Below are positions 35,433-47,360 of a stretch of DNA of 64,000 nt, piece by piece. The position numbers and the translations under genes were made by a program. The notes below the pieces were generated by a model. That model did not search any database, had not been told where the DNA came from, and worked only from the letters and a program-made list of their open reading frames with translations. Positions within the stretch are counted from its first letter, which is position 1. Each line of letters opens with the position of its first letter. This DNA comes from Ascaphus truei (taxonomy: Eukaryota > Chordata > Amphibia > Anura > Ascaphidae): the NCBI GenBank assembly GCA_036426205.1, contig CM071568.1:123943724-124007723 (forward strand). Reading direction: 5' to 3'.

Positions 35433-36429
35433 GGCTAGGTCCCCAGTGGCTGCGACAGCGTGCGCGGGGCACACAAGGTACAGCCCCCTAAGGGGCAGTA
35501 GCTGCCTGCGCTCCATGGCACAATACGCAATGCGCAACCACATTTTGTAAAGACAAGGATTTTGTCTTTTCTTGTGGTGACAGAGCGCTGGCCACATCAC
35601 GGCGGCGGTTCAGCCAATGAGGACGAACCAGCCGCGTGACGTCATGGCTGCGCCCGCACCCCGCCTCCCATCGCGATTTGCCTGGAGTCCACTAGGCCGC
35701 GCTGACTCCAGTAACGAGCGCTGCCAGGCAACCCCTCATGCGCGCACTGGGGCCTTAGGCCTCGGGCATGGTGCCTCGGGCCACGCTGATCCGCGCTCCT
35801 GCCCTGCCTCGCCTGCTCAAACTGGAGTTTTTTTGTGTCCTGGCAGGCGAGTCAGTGAGCGCGCTTTGGGGGCGGAACGGAGGCATGGCGGGAGGAGGGG
35901 CTAGTCCCTCGCTCCCATTGGATGTAAGCGGTCACGTGACCACTCCTCCGCTCCCCTGAGCGGCAAATTTTAAATTTGCCTGTCTCCTCAGAATTTCTCA
36001 AGCCTCCGCACGCATGCGGAAGCGTGCGGAAGCAGCTGCTAAAGCCGCGCTGATGACAGATGCAGGGGGTAAGTGCATCTGCTCAGCACGGCCTGCTGTA
36101 CTATGTCCCAGGCCTTAGGCCTCGACCAGGCTGAGAGCTTGCTCGCGAGCGCGCAATCAAAACAATTCAAATAAATTGTTGTGTCCATGCTGCGCGGGCA
36201 CGTGAGCGTGCAGAGGCGCGATGCTTGGCGAGACAAATATTTTTGTATTTGTCACGCTTGCCCTGGTCACGTGTGTGGTTCAGCCAATGAGGGTGAACTG
36301 CTCACATGACGTCATGGGCACGCCTTCCGGCATGTCCCCCCATTCGTGCAACTAGCTGGCCAGGAATGACCCAGTGCCTGACGTCACAACGCTCGAGCGC
36401 TTAAGCGCGATCCCACCCTGGATGAGGCC
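35433..36429. mobile_element. Three adjacent Harbinger-type MITEs separated only by TTA
   Basis: Blocks 35433-35754, 35758-36114 and 36118-36429 each begin ggc(c)t and end ggcc, with TTA at 35430-35432, 35755-35757, 36115-36117 and 36430-36432. The outer ends resemble the other Harbinger MITEs of this window. Repeated cttggcgagac/cagccaatga words show relatedness. Single TTA triplets are shared between neighbours. Confidence 0.7.
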
Positions 36430-36648
36430 TTATGGAAGAAGACTGCTTATTAAATATGGCCCATATTGCTTTTATTGCCTTATGCGAGTTCAAGTGAGAA
36501 AGGTTAAAAAATAAAGATAGCATGCTGAATTATTTTAAGGGTACATTAATTTTCTGTGTCTGTCTCCAAAGCTTTATAGTAGGCTAGGTATTGCACTTCC
36601 AAGATTATTATGTGACCTGCTCTACCCAGGGGGCTTAAAAAAAGTCCT

Positions 36649-36703
36649 GATTCTGTGTTGGATTTAATCAAATTAAGAATTTGATTAAATCCAACACAGA
36701 ATC
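36649..36703. repeat. Perfect 26-bp inverted repeat
   Basis: gattctgtgttggatttaat... (36649-36674) and its exact inverse (36678-36703) are separated by aag. In copy 2 (about 40970-41022) the right arm has lost two bases and gained two. Confidence 0.8.
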
Positions 36704-38519
36704 AATACTTTTTGTTGGTAAACATCTTTGGACTGTTTTAGGAGCAATTATCAAATATTTATTTTATAAAAACAGAAAAGCAGACTGTCTTTGTATAATG
36801 GATCCTGTTTTCTTTAAAAGTGGAGCTGTTAAGGGTGGAATTAGGAAAGTACTGGTACTCCATACCTTGTGTACCATTGCACATTTGTACCCAAATAGTC
36901 TAACCAGTTTTGACAGATGTAAGTGATTTTCACCTGCTGTACATCCTGTCATAGTGAGTGATTGATGTATGCAAACACAAGGTGTGAACCTGGTCACTGC
37001 TGGAGAACCTGCACCACATTACACAACAACATTCAACATTCAAAACTAGCTCTGTGAAACAGCATGCAAAGGTATTCATCTCCTTGAGGGTTTGTATATG
37101 AAAATAGGAAACAAAGGAAGGAGTCTTTGAAAATACTGTGGGCGCAACAATGTTTATCTCTGTGAAGATGCAATGTTAGAAATGGACGAGCTTTATGCAT
37201 TCTGGAAATGTTACATTTTAATGGAAAATCAGATTTGTAAGGTTGAGCCTCCATTGAATTCAATCAGACCACAATGAGCAATGTATTGGATCCAATAATT
37301 AAAAGGAGCAATTCATTGGATCCAATAATTAAGCCTAATAGTAACTGTTTTACGTTTATAAATTAATATACATCACCTTTCACCAGGAACACCAGTATCA
37401 AGCATTTTAGCTACTTATGTTTATCTATATGACCAATGGTGGCACCATAATTGCTTCGCAAACCGAAGAATGATACTATGAAAGCTTTTGAGGACTGGCA
37501 AACAGTTGTATCACCAAAAGACAGTAAATACAGTTTGTAAAACGCTTTACCATGAGAATGTTAAAGTTGCAAAAAATGTTTGAATAATTCTTGTCACAAG
37601 TTACATTTAAGTTATTAAACACGTGCACTGCCCTAATTAACTTTTGTCATGTGCAGAACTGTCTTATCTTCCGACGGTGCAGTTACCCCATTTTAACATG
37701 TTTTAAAAGTGAGCTTCATGTGATGCCCTCAAACCAGATTACCAACCTTATTGTTATTTTATTTAATAGATGTTTTTGATTACATGTTTATTTTAAAAGG
37801 CCCAAAGCCGGCAATAGAGTATTCACAGTAAACTGCTGCTATTTCCATACAAAAAAACATATCAGTCTTTTCAGGTAAGGTTCATTGACATCTACTATTG
37901 TCACTGAGATTAACAGCCATATTCATTTAGGTTTTGGGCCCCATTTTTTTAGGAATAAAATACACCTTTTAAAAATTAGTGAGAAGGAAAAAAAACGAGG
38001 TGAAAATAGACACATTATTGTACAGTATTATGAAGTAATCTTTAAATAAAAACCATGCAGGAGGAACTGTCTTCTTCCTATTGTATGAGATATGCTATTA
38101 ATAAGAGACAGACTCGGGGTACAAATTACAAGTTTAACTACCTGAGTTGTTTAGATGCCCAACTATAAACCTCACGTAAATTACATTGAGCTCTCAAATT
38201 GATATTCTTATTGCCTACAAACACGATTTGACACATTCACTGGTTATTTCAACAAGTAGCATGGCTTGGGGTTCAGATAACACATTGGGGAGCCCCTGCT
38301 TGGGATTTTAAAGTTGTGAATGGTATTTGATACATACACATCTGTCTTTTTTTTTAACTACATTTTGATATCGTACTAGGATCGCATACCATGGCTTTCA
38401 CACGGGTTCATTTATTTATAATGCAACTTTACTCTAAAGGAAGCTTACAATGTGCTCTAGGAAAACAAGGAGCATGTGCAACCCAACAACGCCAAGAGAT
38501 GCCTCAGCTTATACTCAAC

Positions 38520-38630
38520 ATCTTGATGTACCTCCTAAGGCATGGCATTACCGCCTCCTAAGGCATAGCATTACCGCCTCCTAAGGCATAGCATTACCGC
38601 CTCCTAAGGCATAGCATTACCGCCTCCTAA
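38520..38630 (+). repeat. 23-bp minisatellite, first block
   Basis: Tandem units of ccgcctcctaaggcatagca plus tta, 23 bp. The same unit recurs at 39085-39299, 42836-42921 and 43646-43992. Confidence 0.9.
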
Positions 38631-39085
38631 GGCCTCGGTCCCGCTGCGCTCGGTGGCGCGGGCGGCCACACGCGAGTTCCCCACCAGCAGGGGAATCCTG
38701 CGGAGCCGGTCCCAGTCCCCCCTGGCTGCACAGCGCACTACACGCTGTGGCGCGTCAGCCGCTATGGGATACAAGAGTATGGTGTTCCCTAGCGTTGACG
38801 CGTCACGTGGTGTGGCTGTGAGCCAATAGGGAGGGGAGGCTTCGGGAGGAGGAGAGGCTTCGGGGAGCGGGGAGGAGTGTGGAGTGACAGCAGCGTGAGT
38901 GCCTGTCTGTGTTTGTGTATGTGTGTGTCTGAGTGCCTGTCTGTGTGTGTGTATGTGTGTGCCTGAGTGCGTGAGTGCCCTTTACTACCCGAGCCGTGGA
39001 GGGAGGGGGGGGAGAGTAGCGGGTCCCTCGTACAAGCCACGCCCCCCCTCCCGCTCAAATCCCACTCCGCCACCTCCCGCTACCT
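38631..39085. mobile_element. Truncated copy of the GC-rich MITE at 42922-43642
   Basis: Starts ggcctcggtcccgctgcgc after TAA and follows the copy-2 element through the TG-rich tract to cctcccgctacc. It then lacks the terminal 80 or so bases present in copy 2 before re-entering the 23-bp array. Confidence 0.6.
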
Positions 39086-39299
39086 CAGGTTTAGCAATTA
39101 CCGCCTCCTAAGGCATAGCATTACCGCCTCCTAAGGCATAGCATTACCGCCTCCTAAGGCAAAGCATTACCGCCTCCTAAGGCATAGCATTACCGCCTCC
39201 TAAGGCATAGCATTACCGCCTCCTAAGGCATAGCATTACCGCCTCCTAAGGTATAGCATTACCGCCTCCTAAGGCATAGCATTACCGCCTCCTAAGGCA
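39086..39299 (+). repeat. 23-bp minisatellite, second block
   Basis: About nine near-identical units of the 23-bp repeat, ending where the second copy of the 4.3-kb segment begins. Confidence 0.9.
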
Positions 39300-42200
39300 A
39301 TTGTTATGTCACAGATGAACCTACTTGATGAATCTCTCTACCTCCATTGGTTTTCAGGATGTTATTGAGGTAACCAAGGCTAGATGCTGGCACAATGAAA
39401 CCGTCCTCTCCTCCGCCATTCTACCCAATGACTGATACCTCCTCCTGGCAGGCTCCCGCTAAACAACATTATGATGTAACGATTAGAGCTCTCATAACCT
39501 CACAATGCTGTGCTTAGCTACCTCCCTGGCAGAAAGTATGTTGTGAAGGGAGCTCAGCCAGCAGCTAACCAGTAAACTGGCATAGTGTATTTTTAATCGT
39601 AGTAATCAAGTTTTGATGTTTGTCATCTTCAATCGTAGCTTATTTCCTTTGCTAACAGAGGGTCTGATGATTGTACCATAGAGTAAGTGGAAGGAAAGAA
39701 GTCCAAATTTACTTAGCAGTCTTCTGCCATCGACACCTTATGACACAGATGGTTTCTAGGCTAGGTCCAGTGGCTGCGAACAGCGTGCGCGGGGCACACA
39801 AGGTACAGCCCCCTAAGGGGCAGTAGCTGCTGCGCTCCATGGCAAAATACGCAATGCGCAACCACATTTGTAAAGACAAGGATTTTGTCTTTTTGTGGTG
39901 ACAGAGCGTGCCACATCACGGCGGCGGTTCAGCCAATGGGACGAACAACCAAGCCGCGTGACGTCATGGCTGCGCCCGCACCCCGCCTCCCATCGCGATT
40001 TGCCTGGAGTCCACGAGGCGCGGCTGACTCCAGTAACGAGCGCTGCCAGGCAACCCCCATGCGCGCAATGGGGCCTTAGGCCTCGGGCCATGGTGCCTCG
40101 GGCCACGCTGATCCGCGCTCCTGCCCTGCTGCCTGCTCAAACTGGAAGTTTTTTTGTGGTCCTGGCAGGGAGTCAGTGGCGCGCTTTGGGGGCGGAACGG
40201 AGGCATGGCGGGAGGTGAGGGGCTAGTCCCTCGCTCCCATTGGATGTAAGCGGTCACGTGACCACTCCTCCGCTCCCCTGAGCGGCAAATTATTAATTTG
40301 CCTGTCTCCTCAGAATTTATCAAGCCTCCGACGCATGCGAGGAAGCGTGCGGAAGCAGCTGCTAAAGCCGCGTGATGACAGATGCAGGGGGTAAGTGCAT
40401 CTGCTCAGCACGGCCTGCTGTACTATGTCCCAGGCCTTAGGCCTCGACCAGGTGAGAGCATTGCTCCGAGCCGGCAATCATCAAAACAATTCAAATAAAT
40501 TGTTGTGTCCATGCTGCGCGGGCACGTGAGCGTGCAGAGGCGCGATGCTTGGCGAGACAAATATTTTTGGTATTGTCACGCTTGCCCTGGTCACGTGTGT
40601 GGTTCAGCCAATGAGGGTGAACTGCTCACATGACGTCATGGGCACGCCTTCCGGCATGTCCCCCCATTCGTGCAACTAGCTGGCCAGGAATGACCCAGTG
40701 CCTGACGTCACAACGTCGAGCGCTTAAGCGCGATCCCACCCTGGATGAGGCTTATGGAAGAAGACTGTTATTAAATATGGCCCATATTGCTTTTATTGCC
40801 TTATGCGAGTTCAAGTGAGAAAGGTTAAAAAAATAAAGATAGCATGCTGAATTATTTTAAGGGTACATTAATTTTCTGTGTTGTCTCCAAAGCTTTATGT
40901 AGGCTAGGTTTGCACTTCCAAGATTATTATGTGACCTGCTCTACCCAGGGGGCTAAAAAAAAGTCCTGATTCTGTGTTGGATTTAATCAAATTAAGAATT
41001 TGATTAAATAACACAGAGAATCAATACTTTTTGTTGTGTAAACATCTTTGGACTGTTTTAGGAGCAATTATCAAATATTATTTTATAAAAACAGAAAAGC
41101 AGACTGTTGTATAATGGATCCTGTTTTCTTTAAAAGTGGAGCTGTTAAGGGTGGAATTAGGAAAGTACTGGTACTCCATACCTGTGTACCATTCACATTT
41201 GTACCCAAATAGTCTAACCAGTTTTGACAGATGTAAGTGATTTTCACCTGCTGGACATCCTGTCATAGTGAGTGATTGATGTATGCAAACACAAGGTGTG
41301 AACCTGGTCCATGCTGGAGAACCTGCACCACATTACACAACAACACTTCAACATTCAAAACTAGCTCTGTGAAACAGCATGCAAAGGTATTCATCTCCTT
41401 GAGGGTTTGTATATGAAAATAGGAAACAAGGAAGGAGTCTTTTAAAATACTGTGGGCGCAACAAGTTTATCTCTGTGAAGATGCAATGTTAGAAATGGAC
41501 GAGCTTTATGCATTCTGGAAATGTTACATTTTAATGGAAAATCAGATTTGTAAGGTTGAGCCTCCATTGAATCAATCGACCACAATGAGCAATGTATTGG
41601 ATCCAATAATTAAAAGGAGCAATTCATTGGATCCAATAATTAAGCCTATAGTAACCTGTTTTACGTTTATAAATTATATACATCACCTTTCACCAGGAAC
41701 AACAGTATCAAGCATTTTAGCTACTTATGTTTTATCTATATGACCAATGGTGGCACCAAAATTGCTTCGCAAACCGAAGAATGATACTATGAAAGCTTTT
41801 GAGGACTGGCAACAGTTGATCACCAAAGACAGTAAATACAGTTTGTAAAACGCCTTACCATGAGAATGTTAAAGTTGCAAAAGAATGTTTGATAATTCTT
41901 GTCACAAGTTACATTTAAGTATTAAAAACGTGCACTGCCCTAATTAACTTTTGTCATGTGCAGAACTGTCTATCTTCCGACGGTGCAGGTACCCCATTTA
42001 ACATGTTTTAAAAGTGGAGCTTCATGTGATGCCCTCAAACCAGATTACCAACCATTATTGTTATTTTATTTAATAGATGTTTTTGATTCATGTTTATTTT
42101 AAAAGGCCCAAAGCCGGCAATAGAGTATTCACAGTAAACTTGCTGCTATTTCCATACAAAAAAACATATCAGTCTTTTCAGGTAAGGTTCATTGACATCT

Positions 42201-42835
42201 ACTATTGTCACTGAGATTAACAGCCATATTCATTTAGGTTTTGGGCCCCATTTTTTTAGGAATAAAATACACCTTTTAAAAATTAGTGAGAAGGAAAAAA
42301 AACGAGTGAAAATAGACCATTATTGTACAGTATTATGAAGTAATCTTTAAATAAAAACCCTGCAGGAGGAACTGTCTTCTTCCTATTGTATGAGATATGC
42401 TATTAATAAGAGACAGACTCGGGGTACAAATTACAAGTTTTAACTACCTGAGTTGTTTAGATGCCCCAACTATAAACCTCACGTAAATTACATTGAGCTT
42501 CAAATTGATATTCTTATTGCCTACAAAAAGATTTGACACAATCACTGGTTATTTCAACAAGTAGCATGGCTTGGGGTTCAGATAACACATTGGGGAGCCC
42601 CTGCTTGGGATTTTAAAGTTGTGAATGGTATTTGATACATACACATCGTCTTTTTTAACTACATTTTGATATCGTACTAGGATCGCATACCATGGCTTTC
42701 ACACGGGTTCATTTATTTATAATGAAATTACTCTAAGGAAGCTTACAATGTGCTCTAGGAAAACAAGGAGCATGTGCAACCCAACAACGCCAAGAGATGC
42801 CTCAGCTTATACTCAACATCTTGATGTACCTCTAA

Positions 42836-42921
42836 GGATGGCTTACCGCCTCCTAAGGCATAGCATTACCGCTCCTAAGGCATAGCATTACCGCCTCCTA
42901 AGCATAGCATACCGCCTCTAA
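42836..42921 (+). repeat. 23-bp minisatellite, third block
   Basis: Degenerate units of the 23-bp repeat with missing bases, counterpart of 38520-38630. Confidence 0.85.
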
Positions 42922-43642
42922 GGCCTCGGTCCCGCTGCGCTAGCGTGGCAGCGGGCGCCACACGCGAGTTCCCCCACCAGCAGGGGAATCCTGCGGAGCC
43001 GGTCCCCGTCCCCCCTGGCTGACAGCGCACTACACGCTGTGGCGCGTCAGCCGCTATGGGATACAAGAGTATGGTGTTCCCTAGCGTTGACGCGTCACGT
43101 GGGTGGCTGTGAGCCAATAGGAGGGGAGGGGAGGGAGGAGAGAGGAGGAGGGGGAGGGGGAGGAGGTAGGTTGAGTGACAGCAGCGTGAGTGCTGTCTGT
43201 GTTTGTGTATGTGTGTGTCTTGAGTGCCGTCTGTGTGTGTGTATTGTGTGTGCCTGAGTGCGTGAGTGGCTGCCTCTGTGTGTGTGTCTGAGTGCGTGCG
43301 TGCCTGTCTGTGTGTGTGTATGTGTGTGCCTGAGTGCTGTGAGTGCTGCCTATGTGTGTGTCGAGTGCGTGCGTGCCTGTCTGGGGTGTGTGTATGTGTG
43401 TGCCGAGTGCGTGAGTGCCTGCCTCTGTCTGTGTGTGTGTGTGTTGCTTTACTACCGAGCGTGGAGGGAGGGGGGGAGAGGAGATAGCGGGTCCCTCCGT
43501 CAAGCCACGCCCCCCCTCCCGCTCAAACCTCCCACTCCCGCCCACCTCCCGCTCCCTACAGACCGCAATCGCGTGTCTGTGTATGTCAGCGCCCCGCCTG
43601 TCTGCAGTGCGGGCGCGCTGACTCTGGGAGCGGGGCTTAGCC
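42922..43642. mobile_element. GC-rich MITE with TAA target duplication and internal TG-rich minisatellite
   Basis: Starts ggcctcggtccc and ends gcggggcttagcc, with TAA on both sides (42919-42921, 43643-43645). Inside (about 43180-43450) are units around gagtgcctgtctgtgtgtgt and atgtgtgtgcctgagtgcgt. Open reading frames on both strands here come from this repeat. Confidence 0.65.
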
Positions 43643-43645
43643 TAA

Positions 43646-43992
43646 GCATAGCATACCGCCTCCTCAAGGTTTAGCATTACCGCCTCCTAAGGCATAGCAT
43701 TACCGCCTCCTAAGGTATAGCATTACCGCCCCTAAGGATAGCATACCGCCTCCTTAAGGGCATAGCATTACCGCCTCTCAAGGCATAGCATTACCGCCTC
43801 CTAACTAAGGCATAGCATTACGCCTCCTAGGCATAGCATTACCGTCATCCTAAGGCATAGCATTACTGCCTCCTCAAGGCACTAGCATTACCGTCCTGCC
43901 TAAGGCAGTCATAGCAATAACGCCTCCTAAGGATAGCATTACCGCCTCCTAAGGCATAGCATTACCGCCTCCTAAGGCATAGCATTACCGCC
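43646..43992 (+). repeat. 23-bp minisatellite, fourth block, degenerate
   Basis: About 15 units of the same 23-bp repeat with many single-base insertions and losses, ending at ccgattagttg. Confidence 0.9.
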
Positions 43993-44317
43993 GATTAGTT
44001 GAAATTCTCTCAAGTGATTTTTGTACAGAGTTAATGCAGCGTGTCTGCACCCCACAGAGGACAAGTGCTATCTCTGCATACAAACCAGCTTAATGCACCA
44101 GCCAGCAGCAGTCTGCACACCTGTGTCTCTGAAGTTTAGAACTAGAGGTTTGCCTGCATTTCATTGTGTCCGACTGTCTGACACTGATGATTGGCACCTT
44201 TGGAAACAGATGAAAGATCCCCTTTGTGCCCATCAGGACTGGATCAGAATTCTGTCATTGAAATAATTTGAATCTATTCCAGAAAGCATAATGTGGGAGA
44301 TTGCCCATACTACAGGG
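43993..44317. other. Intergenic sequence, nothing recognised
   Basis: An 81-codon ORF (44021-44266) has no recognisable motif and no supporting splice context. Confidence 0.35.
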
Positions 44318-44768
44318 AAGTGATTCCCAACCAGGGTTCTGTGGAACCCTGGGGCTCCTTGAAGCAGTCTCAGGGGTTCCTCCTGTGGACCACAGCCCCC
44401 CTCCCCCTGGGGTTTTTTTTTTTTTAATGTATTTTGTGGGGTGGATTGAGTGAGAGTGAGGTAATTGACAGAAGGTAGGGGCGAGAGTGAGAGAAGAGAG
44501 GGGGGCAGGAGGGAGTGAGTGAGGAAAAGAGGGAGTAAGAGTGAGACGCAAGGGATAAATACATGCGAGGCGGGAGGGGGGAGAGTTAGTGAGATGGATG
44601 GGAGAGAAATACACGCGTAGAGGGTGGGAAATAGAGGTGGCTCGCGAGGTATGAAATGTTGTGACTGACCCCTGTCGAACCTAATATGTGTCGGCCAGAT
44701 AGGGGTTCCCCGAGATTTTTCGAAATACTTCAAGGGTTCCTCCAAACAAAAAAGGTTGGAAATCACTG
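44318..44768. mobile_element. hAT-type MITE with perfect 8-bp target duplication
   Basis: The termini aagtgattcccaacc and ggttggaaatcactg are inverted repeats. The 8-mer ctacaggg occurs directly on both sides (44310-44317, 44769-44776). An 8-bp duplication is the hAT signature. The purine-rich interior gives spurious minus-strand ORFs. Confidence 0.9.
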
Positions 44769-44776
44769 CTACAGGG

Positions 44777-45588
44777 TAACATTTGAAGGCTTCTTTCGGG
44801 GAGATTTGGGATGAAATTGAGGGATATTTATAAAACTCCCTTTCTTTGGAATGAGGAGATTATTTTCAGGGAGGCAGCAGAAAAACCATACATCTTTAAG
44901 CTAAAACTCAGACAGTCTCCCTCTAAATAGGGATATCATGGAAATTGCAGACATTGCTCAGTCAGCAAAGATGAAGAAATAGGTTTGTTTTATTGTTCTC
45001 GTTTTTTTTATAACAAAGAATCTCGCTGTCACTACCTTGTTACATGTAACTGTCCTGTCTTCTATCCATCTACAATTTAAAGAAAAACGTTATTGTACAT
45101 TTTACTTCTTTCCCCCGTGTATATTCAAATAATAAAAATGCAGGTTTACTTAGCAGCTTGCAGTTCATGCACTTCTACAATGTGCAGCCATCTTTGTGGC
45201 ACAATCCTCACCGCACATTTACCGCAATGTGGAAGGCATCTTTATAAAGTGCACAAATTATGCCTGCTCATTTATTTACATTTTATATCATGTCAACTAG
45301 AATGGGAAGGGCTCTCCAGTTTCTGGAGATATTTGTAATCGAAACACAAAGATGTGTAGTGTATCTGCTAAAAAGCTACAGTTGGAGTGTATGCTGTTAA
45401 GAGTTCCTGAGTAACCCACAACTGGTGGCCATTTTGGTAGGACTACACAATTTCTCAAAAACTTGCGTGCCTGCGTGCGTGTACTTGCTGTGGCTAGATG
45501 TATTGGCTGATAACTTTGCTTAGGACTTCTACATAATGTTTTTAAGTTTTCCTGTCACCGTAAGTAAACATTGTATCCTGTAGTTTAA
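44777..45588. other. Intergenic sequence, nothing recognised
   Basis: No gene or defined repeat supported. Confidence 0.35.
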
Positions 45589-45846
45589 CCCTTTGGGTGC
45601 CCCAGGATGTAGTCACTATGTCTTGAGGACTGGTAGTCATGCTACGTCATGGCCAACGGAGGGTTATTTTGTCACTTAGATCGCGCCTGGTGTTCCAATG
45701 GAGTGCAGGTCGCGATCTGCCCAGTAAGGAAATTCTCTTCTGTTTCCTGCTAAACATTGAAAGCGGTCACATGACCACACTGTGCTGGTGGGGCTGCGCA
45801 TGGGCCATGGCAATCAGGTGCCGTAACCCCTTGGGCACTCAAAGGG
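45589..45846. mobile_element. piggyBac-like MITE in TTAA
   Basis: The ends ccctttgggtgccc and gggcactcaaaggg are 13/14 inverted repeats, flanked directly by TTAA on both sides (45585-45588, 45847-45850). Length 258 bp, no coding capacity. Confidence 0.85.
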
Positions 45847-45850
45847 TTAA

Positions 45851-47261
45851 AGCAGCAGTTCTTCTCCCGTCCCGCCCCCACCCCCCTCTTTTTTTTTTTT
45901 TACCAGAATGACAATCACGGGGTTGCCGGAGATGAATGGTGTTTATTTTAGCTCAGGAGACCACCTGGTTCCCACGATACTTATGGGTAGAAGTAGCGCC
46001 GGCAGTTCCTGGTATTTAGATTCCCCGCATCATTCTGGTCAATAGACAGCTGCAACATATAGAGTTGCGGCTTCCTATTGGCCAGTGTAATGGGGGGGGA
46101 ATTAAACTGCCATTTTGTTTTTTCGTGGAGTGGGGGACAGGAACATGGTACTTTTACCGGTAAGTATCTCTAGAATCAGCGAGTCCCATCATGGTAAAAG
46201 ATATGAGGGCAATCGTTTGGTGCTCCTGTTATAAATCTGTCAAAATCCTAATTGTGTGCCTAACGAAATGGCTGCCTTTCAGTTTCCATCGATCCTTCAG
46301 TCAGTATAACTCAGCAGCTACAATGTATCCTGATATTACTAAGGTTTACAGCTCAAACTGCAGTTACATTTGGCAACAAATTATCACAAACAGGAAAGTG
46401 TTACAAAGATCTTGCACTGCTCGGGAGGTGGGTTATAGAAATTAAAGTATATTAAAACTCATTAAAAATGGCATTAAGAGTTGAATTTACCAGAATGGAT
46501 TTATTAAAAGAAAACATAAGATTTCACACGTTCTGCCGCTTCGAGGTGGATTTACTTCCTCGTCATTCTTGTCTTGTCCTGTCTTTTTTTTTTTGGCAGG
46601 ACCTGAATCAATCAAATTACATTTGAGGCGGAGCAAACAAGACTGACCATCATAACCCCCATTGCAAATAAACACAATTGAAAATGCCCAGCCTTTTAAT
46701 TAAATTATTTACGAACACTCATTGTATTTTATTTAAACAAAGGAACTAATCACCAGTATTCATCTATTAAAGTTATCACACCCGTGAACGAGCAGACAAA
46801 GCCACGTTAATTCAGTTTTATAGTAAACATTTTTTTGCAGATTTAAAGATTCCTGTGTAGATGAGACTGCACTGTCTAAAAAGCTACTTACTCCCTTTGA
46901 ATTTGTTTTCTAGTACTCAAAATACTTTTATTTAATCATTTTTAGATGCTGACCAAGTGCATGTTTGCAAATGAGAACTGGGGACAAACAAAAAGAATAT
47001 TGACCATTTTTAGGAGTGGTAAAATTCGCTGTGTTATCTCAATAATGTGATCTGGGTGAAATTCGCTTTGCCCTGTATTAAAATTGAAATCGCATAATGC
47101 ACATTTAATTGCACGTTCTTTGGGGCAATACATACTTTTATATTTTGAGAAAAGCAAAAAGAAACTCGTCCCCAGGTACTCAAGGTCAATATGAGGCGAT
47201 ACCTGCAAATGTGGGGGTACCATTACATTACCATTAAGGAAAAACAAACATGTTTTTATTT
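45851..47261. other. Intergenic sequence, nothing recognised
   Basis: Unique-looking sequence without a supported gene. No open frame here has recognisable motifs. Confidence 0.35.
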
Positions 47262-47360
47262 ATGCTGTTATTTATTTGATTACAACATGTATTGCTACTG
47301 TGAAGCGCTATGTACATTAATGGCGCTATATAAATAAAGACATACAATACAATACAATGT
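47262..47360 (+). repeat. L2-like LINE/SINE 3' tail
   Basis: Contains gtgaagcgctatgtacatta, atggcgctatataaataaag and a terminal (acaat)n run, matching the block at 6721-6893. A weaker relative with gtgaagcgctaagaacac lies at about 48058. Confidence 0.6.

Larger units (their letters stand above)
34968..39299 (+). repeat. Tandem 4.3-kb segment, copy 1
   Basis: Begins attgttatgtcacagatgaa and runs to the next occurrence of the same words at 39300. It contains three chained MITEs (35433-36429), a perfect 26-bp inverted repeat (36649-36703), unique AT-rich sequence, a 23-bp minisatellite and a GC-rich MITE remnant. No gene is recognised in it. The sequence is clean compared with copy 2. Confidence 0.92.
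39300..43645 (+). repeat. Tandem 4.3-kb segment, copy 2 (indel-rich)
   Basis: Collinear with 34968-39299, including the three MITEs (about 39766-40753), the inverted repeat, the AT-rich body and the GC-rich MITE. Differences are overwhelmingly single or double base gains and losses, often in short runs, and not substitutions. That pattern suggests raw long-read error more than ageing. It could be a real tandem duplication badly polished, or the same locus assembled twice. Confidence 0.9.

Noticed and set aside
43081..43674. 154- and 138-codon ORFs with Thr/His or Cys/Val repeats
   Set aside because: They come from the TG-rich minisatellite inside the GC-rich MITE.
44233..44766. 177-codon minus-strand ORF, Ser/Leu/Pro-rich
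   Set aside because: It lies inside the hAT MITE bounded by ctacaggg duplications and comes from its purine-rich interior.
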